NCBI GenBank assembly: GCA_964545315.1
Contig: CAZJGI010000012.1
Span: forward strand, 5,702 to 69,701
Source of the DNA: JAAYJR01 sp964545315
GTDB lineage: Bacteria > Bacteroidota > Bacteroidia > Bacteroidales > Prolixibacteraceae
Direction of reading: 5' to 3'
Length of the DNA: 64,000 bases
The position numbers and the translations under genes are program-made. A model generated the notes under the pieces. The model saw nothing but the letters and a program-made list of their open reading frames with translations. It had not been told where the DNA came from and did not search any database. This document shows, piece by piece, positions 17,396 through 25,417 of the stretch (within the stretch, counting starts at the first letter, position 1; each line of letters begins with the position of its first letter).

Positions 17396-18145
17396 TTAAA
17401 AATTCAATATCTCCTTCAATTTTTTGTATCCTGATTTACTGACTTTCAATTTAGTTTTATTGGAAAGTATTACAATATGTGACTCCTTTTCATATTGTTG
17501 TATCTCTTTAATTTCATTTACTTTCACTATACTGGAACGGTGTATGCGTATGAACTCCTGCGGATCGAGCGAATCTTCGAGATCCTTCATTCTTTTTTGC
17601 TTTATATACCTCCCCTCTTGTGTATAGATCATTACGTAATCGTCCATTGCCTCGATATATATTATCCGGTTAACCGGGATAATATGAATTTTACTGCGGT
17701 CCTTTACCACTATTCTGTCGAGAAAGCCTTCCCTCAATTCTTCACTTAATATACCCGCCGGTTCTGAGTTGAAATCCCCTCTCACTATTCTTTCTGAAAC
17801 TTTTTTTATCGCTTCCAAAAAACGTTCTTTGGAAAAAGGTTTTAACAGATAATCTATAGCATTGTGTTCAAAAGCCTTTATTGCATACTGGTCATAAGCA
17901 GTAGAAAAAATCACTTCAGGTTTATGATCGAGCAGTTCCAGCATTTCTATGCCTGTAATTTTCGGCATTTGGATATCCAGGATAACCAAATCAGGTTTTA
18001 GTTCATTGATCATCTTAACACCTTCAAATCCATTTTCACATTCCCCCACCAAATGCACAGACTCAACATCTTGAAGGTAAGACTTAATAAGGTTTCTGGC
18101 TAACAACTCATCATCGACAATTACAGTTTTTATTTTACCCTCCAT
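17396..18145 (-). CDS. LytTR-family response regulator
   Basis: Two-component output protein of 249 residues. The receiver domain (residues 6-120) has the acidic pair DD at 11-12, the phospho-acceptor D57 in LVILDIQMP, and the conserved lysine in YLLKPFSKERF. The LytTR DNA-binding domain follows (about residues 140-245), with RIIYIEAMDDYVMIYT and FIRIHRSSIVKVNEI. It lies 6 bp after the sensor kinase gene and is the last gene of a three-gene operon with a LiaF-like membrane protein. Targets are not deducible from the sequence. Confidence 0.95.
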   Translation of the reverse strand: MEGKIKTVIVDDELLARNLIKSYLQDVESVHLVGECENGFEGVKMINELKPDLVILDIQMPKITGIEMLELLDHKPEVIFSTAYDQYAIKAFEHNAIDYLLKPFSKERFLEAIKKVSERIVRGDFNSEPAGILSEELREGFLDRIVVKDRSKIHIIPVNRIIYIEAMDDYVMIYTQEGRYIKQKRMKDLEDSLDPQEFIRIHRSSIVKVNEIKEIQQYEKESHIVILSNKTKLKVSKSGYKKLKEILNF

Positions 18146-18151
18146 AATATA

Positions 18152-19198
18152 TCAGGTTTGTGGAATAAACAAAGTTACAATAAATTTATCTTTTTCATCT
18201 TCAACTTTCATAAGCATAGGACTTCCATAAATAATCTGAAGGCGGTCCCTGATATTTCGAAGGCCTATTCCCTCACCTTTTTTCGCTATCAGCTCCGGAT
18301 CATAATTATTGGTTATGCTTATTTCAAGCAGATCATCCCTGCAGGTTCCCTTCGTGATGATGTCGACAGGTTCAGTTGCTTCATAAACCCCATATTTGAT
18401 GGCATTCTCATATAAAGGTTGTAAAATCATATTGGGTATTGTCATTTTAAGGCAGCTTTCTTCTATCCGGAATACGGCGTTAAGTTTTTCTCCAAACCTG
18501 ACTTTTTCTATCTGCAGGTAGAACTTATTATTCTTAATCTCCTCCTTTAAAGTAACCTTATCTGTCTGGAAATGCTTAAATGAATAGCGCATCAGTGATG
18601 ACAAATTGATGACCATCTCATGAGCTTTCGCCGGATCGCTCAAAGTTAATGAGGATATGCTGTTAAGACTATTGAACAAAAAATGCGGATTAATCTGCGA
18701 TTTAAGGGCATGCAGTTCAGCCTCTTTTACAAGGGACTTAAGCCGGGATTCATTAATAACTTTCTCGCGAAAACCCTGATAATAATTGACAGCATAAAAG
18801 AAGAGCGCATAAACAATGTAAAGCATATATCCAAAAAAAACATTTGCCGGGATACCGTTTTCGGACCATTTATCAAAATCAGGATGAAGCAGTTTCATGA
18901 TCACCAGGCCAAGATATAACCACATTAAAATAATTATTGTTGCGGCTACAAGATGTGCAGTCAGTATCCTGCCAACACTGTTATTTTCAATTGTAGAATA
19001 TTTGATTACATACCAAACAGGAATACCTATGATTGAGAACATGAAAGGAAAGGCAAAAAACTCAAGTGCTGCAACTCCGGGATCCACTTCATAGGCAAGC
19101 CATCTGAGAAGCACATTACCAGTCATAATAACAAGCCATACAAAAATATAAAAAAAGGCTAGCCTTGGCCTGGATATGAACGGGTGATTAAGATACAT
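18152..19198 (-). CDS. LytS/YehU-type sensor histidine kinase
   Basis: A 348-residue inner-membrane kinase with four hydrophobic segments in the first 140 residues (about 16-34, 48-65, 80-102, 118-138). A coiled linker leads to the His_kinase domain with phospho-acceptor H172 in QINPHFLFNSLNSI. The ATPase domain has NAIKYGVYE (N box) near residue 268 and GEGIGLRNIRDRL (G box) near residue 306. There is no extracellular sensing domain, so the membrane bundle or the partner LiaF-like protein probably senses the signal. It starts 6 bp after the LiaF-like gene and ends 6 bp before the response regulator. Confidence 0.93.
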   Translation of the reverse strand: MYLNHPFISRPRLAFFYIFVWLVIMTGNVLLRWLAYEVDPGVAALEFFAFPFMFSIIGIPVWYVIKYSTIENNSVGRILTAHLVAATIIILMWLYLGLVIMKLLHPDFDKWSENGIPANVFFGYMLYIVYALFFYAVNYYQGFREKVINESRLKSLVKEAELHALKSQINPHFLFNSLNSISSLTLSDPAKAHEMVINLSSLMRYSFKHFQTDKVTLKEEIKNNKFYLQIEKVRFGEKLNAVFRIEESCLKMTIPNMILQPLYENAIKYGVYEATEPVDIITKGTCRDDLLEISITNNYDPELIAKKGEGIGLRNIRDRLQIIYGSPMLMKVEDEKDKFIVTLFIPQT

Positions 19199-19204
19199 GT
19201 GGCA

Positions 19205-19918
19205 CTAATTATATTTAATTTCAATGCCTCCGAAAGCGGTAAATCCTTTTATAACAACTTTTTTTGCAGGATTGGTAACAATCTCCGGTGCCGAATGGGT
19301 ACGTTTATCACTAACACCGCCAAAAATTGAGTTGACTTCATTAACGACTGACCAATCAGGAGGTACTTTAAACCCGCAACCTCCAAATATGGCAACGCAG
19401 TCTATAACTGCCCCATTCTCGGCAAGGTGTACCTGTCTCATGTCATACTCTGCACCCCCAAAAATTGCTGTAATCTTACCTCCCAGAAAATTTTTGGAAT
19501 TTACATAAGTCTCCCTTCCCCCGAATATCACTGCATCGTCGAATGTGTCATTACTGTCAGTGGAATTACTTTTTTGAAAGGCTAAAACAGTGTTTCGCTT
19601 TCTGCCTGTAAAAACCAGTACCAGGCCTATGGCAATTATCATAACAGGCCAGCCTATTCTTTTTAAATATAATGGAAGGATAAATATTTCATGTATCATA
19701 AAAAATCCTCCTATAACGATTAAAATTGTACCTGTCGTACTGTTCCCGGTCATAACCAAAAAAATACCAATACCAATCATTAGCATCTGCCATGAAACAA
19801 AGACATCAGCCCAAACCGGAGGAATTATATCCAGCCTGAACAGTACCCATATTACTCCGGCTATTATTAAAAACAGGCCTAATAAAACTCTCTTGTCAGA
19901 ATCCCTTTCTTTTTCCAT
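19205..19918 (-). CDS. LiaF-like membrane protein (DUF5668 plus cell-wall-active antibiotics response domain)
   Basis: A 237-residue protein with a short charged N-terminus and four closely spaced hydrophobic segments (about residues 12-30, 36-55, 60-80, 84-105). A C-terminal beta-rich domain follows with repeated IFGG/IFGGAEYD units (DAVIFGGRE, ITAIFGGAEYD, CVAIFGGCGFKVP, FTAFGGIEI). This resembles LiaF, which in Firmicutes restrains a kinase that responds to cell-wall antibiotics. Here it is the first gene of an operon with a LytS-type kinase and LytTR regulator, so it probably modulates that kinase. The role in envelope-stress sensing is inferred from family and context. Confidence 0.85.
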   Translation of the reverse strand: MEKERDSDKRVLLGLFLIIAGVIWVLFRLDIIPPVWADVFVSWQMLMIGIGIFLVMTGNSTTGTILIVIGGFFMIHEIFILPLYLKRIGWPVMIIAIGLVLVFTGRKRNTVLAFQKSNSTDSNDTFDDAVIFGGRETYVNSKNFLGGKITAIFGGAEYDMRQVHLAENGAVIDCVAIFGGCGFKVPPDWSVVNEVNSIFGGVSDKRTHSAPEIVTNPAKKVVIKGFTAFGGIEIKYN

Positions 19919-20081
19919 TTTTATAATTTTTAACGTTATCCAAATATATAATTAAGAATAAATTAATACTCTTAACATTCGGTTAACATACGATATGAAT
20001 CGGTAAATTAAGAAAAATGAAAAATTAACAGGCATTCAAATACCGGCATCCATAAAAATTATTGTGGACCAATTGTATGTG

Positions 20082-21782
20082 TTAGCTGTCATTCTGAACC
20101 TTAGCCCAAGAATCACGTAGAGGAACCGTACGGTTGAACAGCAAATTACCTGGTGTTGAACCGTAATCCAGGCTGAAGTATCCCAGCCTTTCAAACTGAA
20201 AATGGCCTAATGGTTTAGCATCTTTTACAGATGGTTCTATAAAACAATCTTTCAGTACCTTTAAAGAATCAGGATTTAAAAATTGCTTAAAATCAACATC
20301 CTTATGGCCGCACGGATCTTCATCATTAAATAACCTGTCGTACAATCTAACCTCAGCGTTAACGGCATGCATTGCAGACACCCAGTGAAGTGTTGCCTTC
20401 ACTTTCCTGCCGTCAGGCGAATTACCTCCTTTGGAGTCAGGGTCATAAGTACAGTGAAGTTCAATAATTTCGCCATTTTCATTCTTTACAGCATCATTAC
20501 AGGTTATAAAATATGCATAGCGCAATCTTACCTCCCTGCCAGGCGCCAGGCGGAAAAATTTGCGTGGAGGATCTTCCATGAAATCATCCCTTTCTATATA
20601 GAGCTCACGGGAGAAAGGCACTTTCCGGGTCCCCATAGCAGGGTCCTCAGGATTATTGATAGCTTCGAGTTCTTCCGACTCCCCTTCAGGGTAATTTGTT
20701 ATTATCACTTTTAAAGGATTTAATACTCCCATCACACGTTGGGCAATTTTATTCAGATGCTCACGTACGCTGTATTCAAGAAGTGACACATCTATCATCC
20801 CGTCAACTTTTGTGACCCCTATCCTGTCAGAAAAATTTCTGATAGATTCAGGAGTATATCCTCTTCTCCTTAAGCCTGAAATAGTAGGCATCCTTGGATC
20901 ATCCCAGCCACTCACATAACCCTCTTTTACAAGTTCCAGCAAACGACGCTTACTCATAACTGTATATGTAAGGTTAAGCCGTGCAAATTCAATTTGCCTG
21001 GGACGATAATCTGAATCCATTAACTGATCAATAAACCAGTCGTACAAAGGACGGTGCACTTCGAATTCAAGTGTACATATTGAGTGGGTGATCCCTTCCC
21101 AGTAGTCGCATTGCCCGTGTGCAAAATCATACATTGGATAAATACACCATTTATCTCCTGTCCGGTGGTGGCTTGCTTTAATTATGCGGTAAATAATCGG
21201 GTCTCTCATATGCATATTGGGTGATGCCATATCAATTTTTGCCCTTAGCACATGTGAGCCTTCAGGAAATTCTCCTGTTGTCATCTTCTCGAACAGTTGA
21301 AGGTTCTCCTCTATTGTCCTCTTTCTGCATGGACTTTCAAATCCGGGTCGCGTGGGGGTGCCCTTTTGCTGGCTTATTGTATCTGCATCCTGGTCATCAA
21401 CATAAGCTTTACCATCTTTAATAAGTTGAATGGCAAACTGATGTAGTTTATCAAAGTAATCTGAAGCATAATAAAGACGTCCTTCCCAGTCAAAACCAAG
21501 CCAGTGAACATCCTCCTTTATGGATTCAACATATTCAGTTTCCTCTTTGGTGGGATTTGTATCATCGAATCTGAGGTTGCATTTTCCTCCATATTTTTCT
21601 GCAATTCCAAAATTCAGGCAAATGGATTTAGCATGTCCAATATGAAGATATCCATTGGGTTCCGGCGGGAAGCGTGTATGCACCCTTCCACTGTTTTTCC
21701 CCTCCTTAATATCCTGTTCAATCTGCAAATGAATAAAATTCGGCCTTTTTGCCGTCTCTTTATTTTCAGAATTATTTGTCAT
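20082..21782 (-). CDS. glnS: Glutaminyl-tRNA synthetase
   Basis: Class I synthetase that charges tRNA-Gln directly with glutamine. The 566-residue protein has PPEPNGYLHIGHAKS (HIGH at residues 47-50), the DDTNPTKEE motif, the GLRRRGYTPESIRNF segment and the KMSKS equivalent VMSKRRLL near residue 276. It closes with the C-terminal anticodon-binding barrels. Strong match to bacterial GlnRS rather than GltX, judging by the PNGYLHIGHAKSICLNFG pattern and length. It stands alone, with about 160 bp of spacer on its downstream side and 130 bp before tRNA-Cys. Confidence 0.96.
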   Translation of the reverse strand: MTNNSENKETAKRPNFIHLQIEQDIKEGKNSGRVHTRFPPEPNGYLHIGHAKSICLNFGIAEKYGGKCNLRFDDTNPTKEETEYVESIKEDVHWLGFDWEGRLYYASDYFDKLHQFAIQLIKDGKAYVDDQDADTISQQKGTPTRPGFESPCRKRTIEENLQLFEKMTTGEFPEGSHVLRAKIDMASPNMHMRDPIIYRIIKASHHRTGDKWCIYPMYDFAHGQCDYWEGITHSICTLEFEVHRPLYDWFIDQLMDSDYRPRQIEFARLNLTYTVMSKRRLLELVKEGYVSGWDDPRMPTISGLRRRGYTPESIRNFSDRIGVTKVDGMIDVSLLEYSVREHLNKIAQRVMGVLNPLKVIITNYPEGESEELEAINNPEDPAMGTRKVPFSRELYIERDDFMEDPPRKFFRLAPGREVRLRYAYFITCNDAVKNENGEIIELHCTYDPDSKGGNSPDGRKVKATLHWVSAMHAVNAEVRLYDRLFNDEDPCGHKDVDFKQFLNPDSLKVLKDCFIEPSVKDAKPLGHFQFERLGYFSLDYGSTPGNLLFNRTVPLRDSWAKVQNDS

Positions 21783-21886
21783 ATACTCCTAAATTACTTA
21801 CTGATAATTGAAGTATGCAAAATTATAAAAGGTTTGGCCAGAACAAAATGTTAAGCCTATTTTATGGCGATGATTACATTTTTTAT

Positions 21887-21894
21887 TAAGTTTG
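21887..21894 (+). promoter_or_regulatory. Candidate -7 promoter element for tRNA-Cys
   Basis: TAAGTTTG fits the TAnnTTTG consensus and lies 18 bp before the tRNA 5' end, a spacing similar to that of the tRNA-His promoter. No obvious -33 element is seen. Confidence 0.5.
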
Positions 21895-21912
21895 CAACTC
21901 GAAATGAAAGAA

Positions 21913-21983
21913 CGGTCTCTTGGCCGAGTGGCTAGGCGGCGGTCTGCAAAACCGTATACGGCGGTTCGAATCCGCCAGAGACC
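21913..21983 (+). tRNA. tRNA-Cys (anticodon GCA)
   Basis: A 71-base cloverleaf. The acceptor stem GGTCTCT/AGAGACC is perfect, the anticodon loop CTGCAAA carries GCA at 21945-21947, and the T arm is GGCGG-TTCGAAT-CCGCC. Discriminator base T; CCA not encoded. A restriction-modification unit begins about 230 bp downstream, but I found no duplicated tRNA 3' end that would mark an integration event. Confidence 0.95.
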
Positions 21984-21995
21984 TCAACGTACCAT

Positions 21996-22034
21996 TAAAT
22001 GCCTTGTTTGTCAATGACTTACAAGGCATTTTTT
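21996..22034 (+). terminator. Rho-independent terminator after tRNA-Cys
   Basis: Perfect 11-bp stem (21996-22006 with 22020-22030; AAATGCCTTGT and its complement), a 13-base loop, then a T run to 22034. Confidence 0.8.
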
Positions 22035-22217
22035 TACAAGTCAGGTTAGAAAAAAATTCCGGGCACCCTCCTTTAGAATGAATTATAAACATACCAACTA
22101 CAAACAATTAAACATTCTGCTTAATCAGGTAGAAATCAAGCTCAAAAGTAAAGCTTTGGAACTGGCAGGCACTCAAAAAGGAGAAATACATCACAAGCAT
22201 CTTCAATTACAACTTAA

Positions 22218-22688
22218 TCAACTTCTAACGGATAGATAACTGATTACTCTATTTAAACAACCTTCAAAATCTTTTTTTAATTCATGTTCCCAAAAACGGA
22301 TGACATACCAACCAGAATCTGCAAGAAGTTGATTATTTTGTAAATCCCTTTGAATATTCCTTTCAATTTTAGGAATCCAGAATTCTCTGTTAGTTTTAAT
22401 TTTAGGTTTCTTTTCAGCCCAATTATAACCATGCCAAAATTCCCCATCAACAAATATTGCCAATTTATGTTTAGAGTAAACAATGTCAGGACTTCCAGGA
22501 AGTTTTTTTTTTAAATTCTTCCTGTATCGAAACCCAAGTTTCCATAATGCTTTTTTCAGTTTAAGTTCTTGCTTTGTGTTTTGAGATTTAATTTTTGCCA
22601 TCAGTTCAGACCTTTGTTTGGTTGTATAAAAACCATTGGCTTCATTAAATCGTGGCACAATAATTTGATTTTCAGTATATTTTTTCAA
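22218..22688 (-). CDS. vsr: Very short patch repair endonuclease (Vsr)
   Basis: Nicks DNA 5' of the T in T:G mismatches that arise when 5-methylcytosine deaminates, protecting sites methylated by a cytosine-5 methyltransferase. The 156-residue protein has the family start region RSELMAKIKSQNTKQEL and RYRKNLKKKLPGSPDIV with catalytic D68. The metal-site stretch is FVDGEFWHGYNW (D81, H86), followed by KIERNIQRDLQ and the end motif VIRFWEHEL. In many homologues the D81 position is His; Asp here is a common variant. The gene is divergent from the methyltransferase gene, 103 bp apart, so its partner is clear from context. Confidence 0.93.
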   Translation of the reverse strand: MKKYTENQIIVPRFNEANGFYTTKQRSELMAKIKSQNTKQELKLKKALWKLGFRYRKNLKKKLPGSPDIVYSKHKLAIFVDGEFWHGYNWAEKKPKIKTNREFWIPKIERNIQRDLQNNQLLADSGWYVIRFWEHELKKDFEGCLNRVISYLSVRS

Positions 22689-22734
22689 GTCTGAAATTGT
22701 TAATAAATTATCTGCAAATTAAAACATTTTAGCT

Positions 22735-22742
22735 CAAAAATA
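22735..22742 (-). promoter_or_regulatory. Candidate -7 element for vsr
   Basis: The minus strand reads TATTTTTG (TAnnTTTG), 46 bp upstream of the vsr start codon. It is only 4 bp from the divergent methyltransferase -7 element, so the vsr promoter upstream region would run into the inverted repeat. The -33 element is not evident. Confidence 0.35.
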
Positions 22743-22746
22743 AAAC

Positions 22747-22754
22747 TATATTTG
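22747..22754 (+). promoter_or_regulatory. Candidate -7 element for the methyltransferase gene
   Basis: TATATTTG is an exact TAnnTTTG match, 37 bp before the ATG. Its last four bases are the first four bases of the left arm of the 13-bp inverted repeat, so a protein bound to the repeat would block this promoter. Confidence 0.55.
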
Positions 22755-22789
22755 TAACCATGTGTAATGTTGATTAACATGGTTACAAA
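22751..22789. promoter_or_regulatory. Perfect 13-bp inverted repeat over the methyltransferase promoter and start (likely operator)
   Basis: The left arm TTTGTAACCATGT (22751-22763) and right arm ACATGGTTACAAA (22777-22789) are exact reverse complements, separated by 13 bases. Arm centres are 26 bp apart, near 2.5 helical turns. The left arm overlaps the -7 element and the right arm ends two bases before the methyltransferase ATG. The spacer contains a second small repeat (ATGTT, four bases, AACAT). The methyltransferase has an N-terminal MerR-like HTH, so self-repression through this site is a straightforward inference. Alternatively, the hairpin could act in the mRNA on translation. Confidence 0.65.
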
Positions 22790-22791
22790 AT

Positions 22792-24021
22792 ATGGAAAAG
22801 TATTATTCAATTGCTGAAGTAGCAGATTTACTTTCGGTTAGTAAAGAAACCTTACGTCGTTGGGATAAAAACGGGAAGCTTTCGGCAGTTCGTGAACCAA
22901 TGAGTAATTACAGGGTTTACCGCAAAGACCAGTTGAAAATATTTGATAGTCTTGACTTTTTGTTTAGCCCTACTGAAAATGAAGATGAAATTAATCCTAA
23001 CCGGAATTATAATTCAATTGAATTATTCGCAGGTGCAGGTGGTTTGGCAATTGGTTTGGAAGAAGCAGGAATAAAATGCTTGGCCCTAAATGAATTTGAC
23101 CATTGGGCTTGTGAAACATTGAGAAAAAACCGTCCTGATTGGAATGTTATTGAAGATGATGTGAAAAATGTTTCATTCTCAAACCTTAAAGGAGAAGTAG
23201 ATATTGTGACAGGCGGATTTCCGTGTCAGGTATTTAGTTATGCCGGGAAAAAACTTGGGCTAAATGATGCAAGAGGAACATTATTTTACGAATTTGCAAG
23301 AGTCGTACAAGAAACAATGCCGGCAATCTGCGTTGGAGAAAATGTGAGGGGGTTATTAACACATGAAAATGGCAGGACAATCGAGGGCATGGTTTCCATT
23401 TTAGATGAAATTGGTTACAATGTGATTACTCCAAGAATTTTTAAAACTATTTTTTATAAAGTACCTCAGAAAAGGGAAAGGGTTTTAATTGTTGGCATTA
23501 GAAAAGATTTCAACCATCACCTATTCGAATTTCCCAAACCATTTAAAAAAGTTTACACCATAAAAGATGCATTAAAGAAAGGTGAATTATACTGTTGCGA
23601 TGTGCCTGACTCTGACGGTTCAAAATATCCTAAAAGCAAAAAAGAGGTTCTGGACCTAGTCCCGGAAGGTGGATATTGGAGAGATTTGCCAATTGAAATA
23701 CAAAAACAATATATGGGTGGGAGTTTTTATTTGGGAGGCGGAAAAACCGGAATGGCAAGACGAATGAGTTGGTCAGAACCAAGCTTAACGTTAACTTGCA
23801 GTCCTGCTCAAAAGCAAACTGAACGTTGTCACCCCGAAGAAACAAGGCCTTTTACAGTTAGGGAATATGCCCGGATTCAAACATTCCCGGACGATTGGGC
23901 TTTTTCTGGTTCAGTTTCCCGGCAATACAAACAGATTGGAAATGCTGTACCTGTAAATTTTGCAAAAGAAGTTGGAAATTCTATTATAAGGTTTTTAAAT
24001 AAAATTTATCCCAAAACATAG
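22792..24021 (+). CDS. DNA (cytosine-5) methyltransferase with N-terminal MerR-like HTH
   Basis: Methyltransferase of a type II restriction-modification unit, transferring methyl from SAM to cytosine C5. The 409 residues begin with a MerR/excisionase-type HTH (about residues 3-55: YYSIAEVADLLSVSKETLRRWD, given here only as its span). The catalytic domain follows: motif I IELFAGAGGLAIGL (76-89), motif IV GGFPCQVFS with nucleophile C145, motif VI GENV (182-185), motif VIII QKRERVLIVG, a target-recognition region, then EYARIQTFPDDW and QIGNAVPVNFA. The next gene is an Eco47II-family endonuclease, so recognition of GGWCC- or GGNCC-like sites is likely. The HTH plus the promoter inverted repeat suggest autoregulation. 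Confidence 0.93.
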   Translation: MEKYYSIAEVADLLSVSKETLRRWDKNGKLSAVREPMSNYRVYRKDQLKIFDSLDFLFSPTENEDEINPNRNYNSIELFAGAGGLAIGLEEAGIKCLALNEFDHWACETLRKNRPDWNVIEDDVKNVSFSNLKGEVDIVTGGFPCQVFSYAGKKLGLNDARGTLFYEFARVVQETMPAICVGENVRGLLTHENGRTIEGMVSILDEIGYNVITPRIFKTIFYKVPQKRERVLIVGIRKDFNHHLFEFPKPFKKVYTIKDALKKGELYCCDVPDSDGSKYPKSKKEVLDLVPEGGYWRDLPIEIQKQYMGGSFYLGGGKTGMARRMSWSEPSLTLTCSPAQKQTERCHPEETRPFTVREYARIQTFPDDWAFSGSVSRQYKQIGNAVPVNFAKEVGNSIIRFLNKIYPKT

Positions 24022-24056
24022 TGACCTTATCACATGTAATAAGAAATATTGTTTAC

Positions 24057-24082
24057 TTTTATGTTGCAATTTTAACATAAAA
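24057..24082. promoter_or_regulatory. Inverted repeat just upstream of the endonuclease gene
   Basis: TTTTATGTT (24057-24065) and AACATAAAA (24074-24082) are perfect reverse complements around an 8-base spacer, ending 8 bases before the endonuclease ATG. It shares the ATGTT...AACAT core with the spacer of the larger repeat upstream of the methyltransferase. It may be a second, weaker operator or a hairpin affecting endonuclease expression; chance cannot be excluded in this AT-rich spacer. Confidence 0.35.
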
Positions 24083-24090
24083 CCGAGACA

Positions 24091-24786
24091 ATGCCTTTTT
24101 TATCATGGATTTCAGATTTAGACCTTAAAAATGAAGTAATGCAATTGCTTTTAATTGCAAAATGTGCCAAACAAGCTGCGGTCAAGAATTTTAGCAAAAA
24201 TGTGATTGACCCGTTTGCCGCACTTTTTGAAATGTCAGGGTTTGAAATTGAATTCGATACCTGGATAAAAAGTGAAACCACCAGGCAGGCTCAAAAAACT
24301 CTACAAAACCATATTGGAGATTTTCATCAAAATATCTTAGGGTATTCAGAAGGCTGGACAAATATGAAGGTTGGTAATGTTATTGACCTTGTTTCTGAGA
24401 AAAATAAAATGATTGCTGAGGTCAAAAATAAATACAACACCATTTCAGGCGGTAAACTTTCTGACTTATACTACTCATTAGACAAGTTAATTAGTCCGAA
24501 ATCCAGTATTTACAGAGGTTATACTGCATGTTACGTAGCGGTAATCCCTAAAAATGGAATCCGTTTTAACAAGCCATTTACCCCCTCGGACAAAGATAAA
24601 GGGGCGAAATGCCCACAAAATGAAAATATCAGGGAGATTGACGGGTCAAATTTTTATAGTCTTGTAACTGGTTCAGAAAGTGCATTAGAGGATTTATTTG
24701 ATGCCTTACCTGTGGTCATAAAAGATTGCACAGATGGAGAATATCTGATTAAGGACACACAAAAACTTAAAGAATTTTTCAATTAG
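24091..24786 (+). CDS. Eco47II-family type II restriction endonuclease
   Basis: Restriction partner of the upstream cytosine-5 methyltransferase. The 231-residue protein opens with FLSWISDLDLKNEVMQLL and continues with KNVIDPFAALFEM and QKTLQNHIGDFHQNILG. It then has a PD-(D/E)XK-like core: VGNVIDLVSEKNKMIAEVKNKYNT, where D near residue 107 and E-x-K near residues 117-119 are the likely metal and catalytic residues. Eco47II-family enzymes (Eco47II, Sau96I relatives) cleave GGWCC/GGNCC sites; specificity here is inferred from the family. It begins 69 bp after the methyltransferase stop on the same strand, with an inverted repeat in the spacer. Confidence 0.9.
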   Translation: MPFLSWISDLDLKNEVMQLLLIAKCAKQAAVKNFSKNVIDPFAALFEMSGFEIEFDTWIKSETTRQAQKTLQNHIGDFHQNILGYSEGWTNMKVGNVIDLVSEKNKMIAEVKNKYNTISGGKLSDLYYSLDKLISPKSSIYRGYTACYVAVIPKNGIRFNKPFTPSDKDKGAKCPQNENIREIDGSNFYSLVTGSESALEDLFDALPVVIKDCTDGEYLIKDTQKLKEFFN

Positions 24787-25239
24787 CTTATAAATAACCA
24801 ACGCAAGCCAAGCACATTGGCTGGTAGCACAAGCCAACCCATTTTATCCGCCGGAATGTCATGCTTTTGACATTATAAATGCACAAATCATCAAAATAAT
24901 TGATAAGAATTCAAAAATATTAAATGACAATTTTTATTTCAATCCAATCTTAAAAGAATTATGCATTCCCTGAAATGATTTCATACCGACTTTACTCACA
25001 TTATATAAATATCTCATAATACACTTCTTTTTACCGGTAAAATTTGTATTTTCAGCCTTTTTACGGGCTGTGAACAAAATATATGTTTTAACCTTTATAA
25101 TACAATGCAATATATGAATGGCCCGTTTAGTATGCAGAAGTGTTTTTATAACGCATGACTGTAATAACAAAGTTCATTGGATTTGTAAGAAGACGAAAGC
25201 TGCAGAAAATTAACCGGGGGAGTCAGATTTGACCCTAAA

Positions 25240-25268
25240 CCGTCGGCTTCAGCCGACGGCAAAGGATA
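25240..25268 (+). repeat. REP-like palindrome with CAAAGGATA tag (solo copy)
   Basis: A 9-bp stem with two-base loop (CCGTCGGCT tc AGCCGACGG) followed by the tag CAAAGGATA. The same palindrome-plus-tag architecture recurs at both ends of the array at 36932-37206. A 13-bp direct repeat (CTGATCATAGCAG at 25274 and 25303) follows. The rest of the gene-free stretch 24787-25417 shows no gene I can support. Confidence 0.75.
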
Positions 25269-25417
25269 ATGTGCTGATCATAGCAGCAAACTGGTTCAGA
25301 GCCTGATCATAGCAGGTAGGTGGCTCCATGATATATCTCTTGACACATAAATGGCCGAAAGGTTATGATTTTAAATAAAAATTTGATTGTAAATTGTTTA
25401 ACCAAGTTGTTTTTTAT

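Noticed and set aside
22081..22239. A start-less frame of about 52 codons after tRNA-Cys with protein-like composition
   Set aside because: A stop codon immediately precedes it, no ATG or plausible start occurs near its beginning, and it overlaps the 3' end of vsr. It may be a decayed remnant, but nothing identifies it.
21913..24786. Restriction-modification unit as part of an integrated element using tRNA-Cys as att site
   Set aside because: No integrase and no direct repeat of the tRNA 3' end were found downstream, so integration at the tRNA cannot be supported.
24787..24860. Short inverted repeats (GCCAA...TTGGC) resembling an integron attC site
   Set aside because: I could not find the paired 7-base core sites (RYYYAAC and GTTRRRY) at the right spacing, and no integrase or cassette array is present.
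24934..25170. A 78-codon minus-strand frame in the spacer after the endonuclease gene
   Set aside because: Lys- and Ile-rich with no recognisable motif, no neighbouring gene on its strand, and low-complexity AT-rich sequence; I could not support it as a gene.
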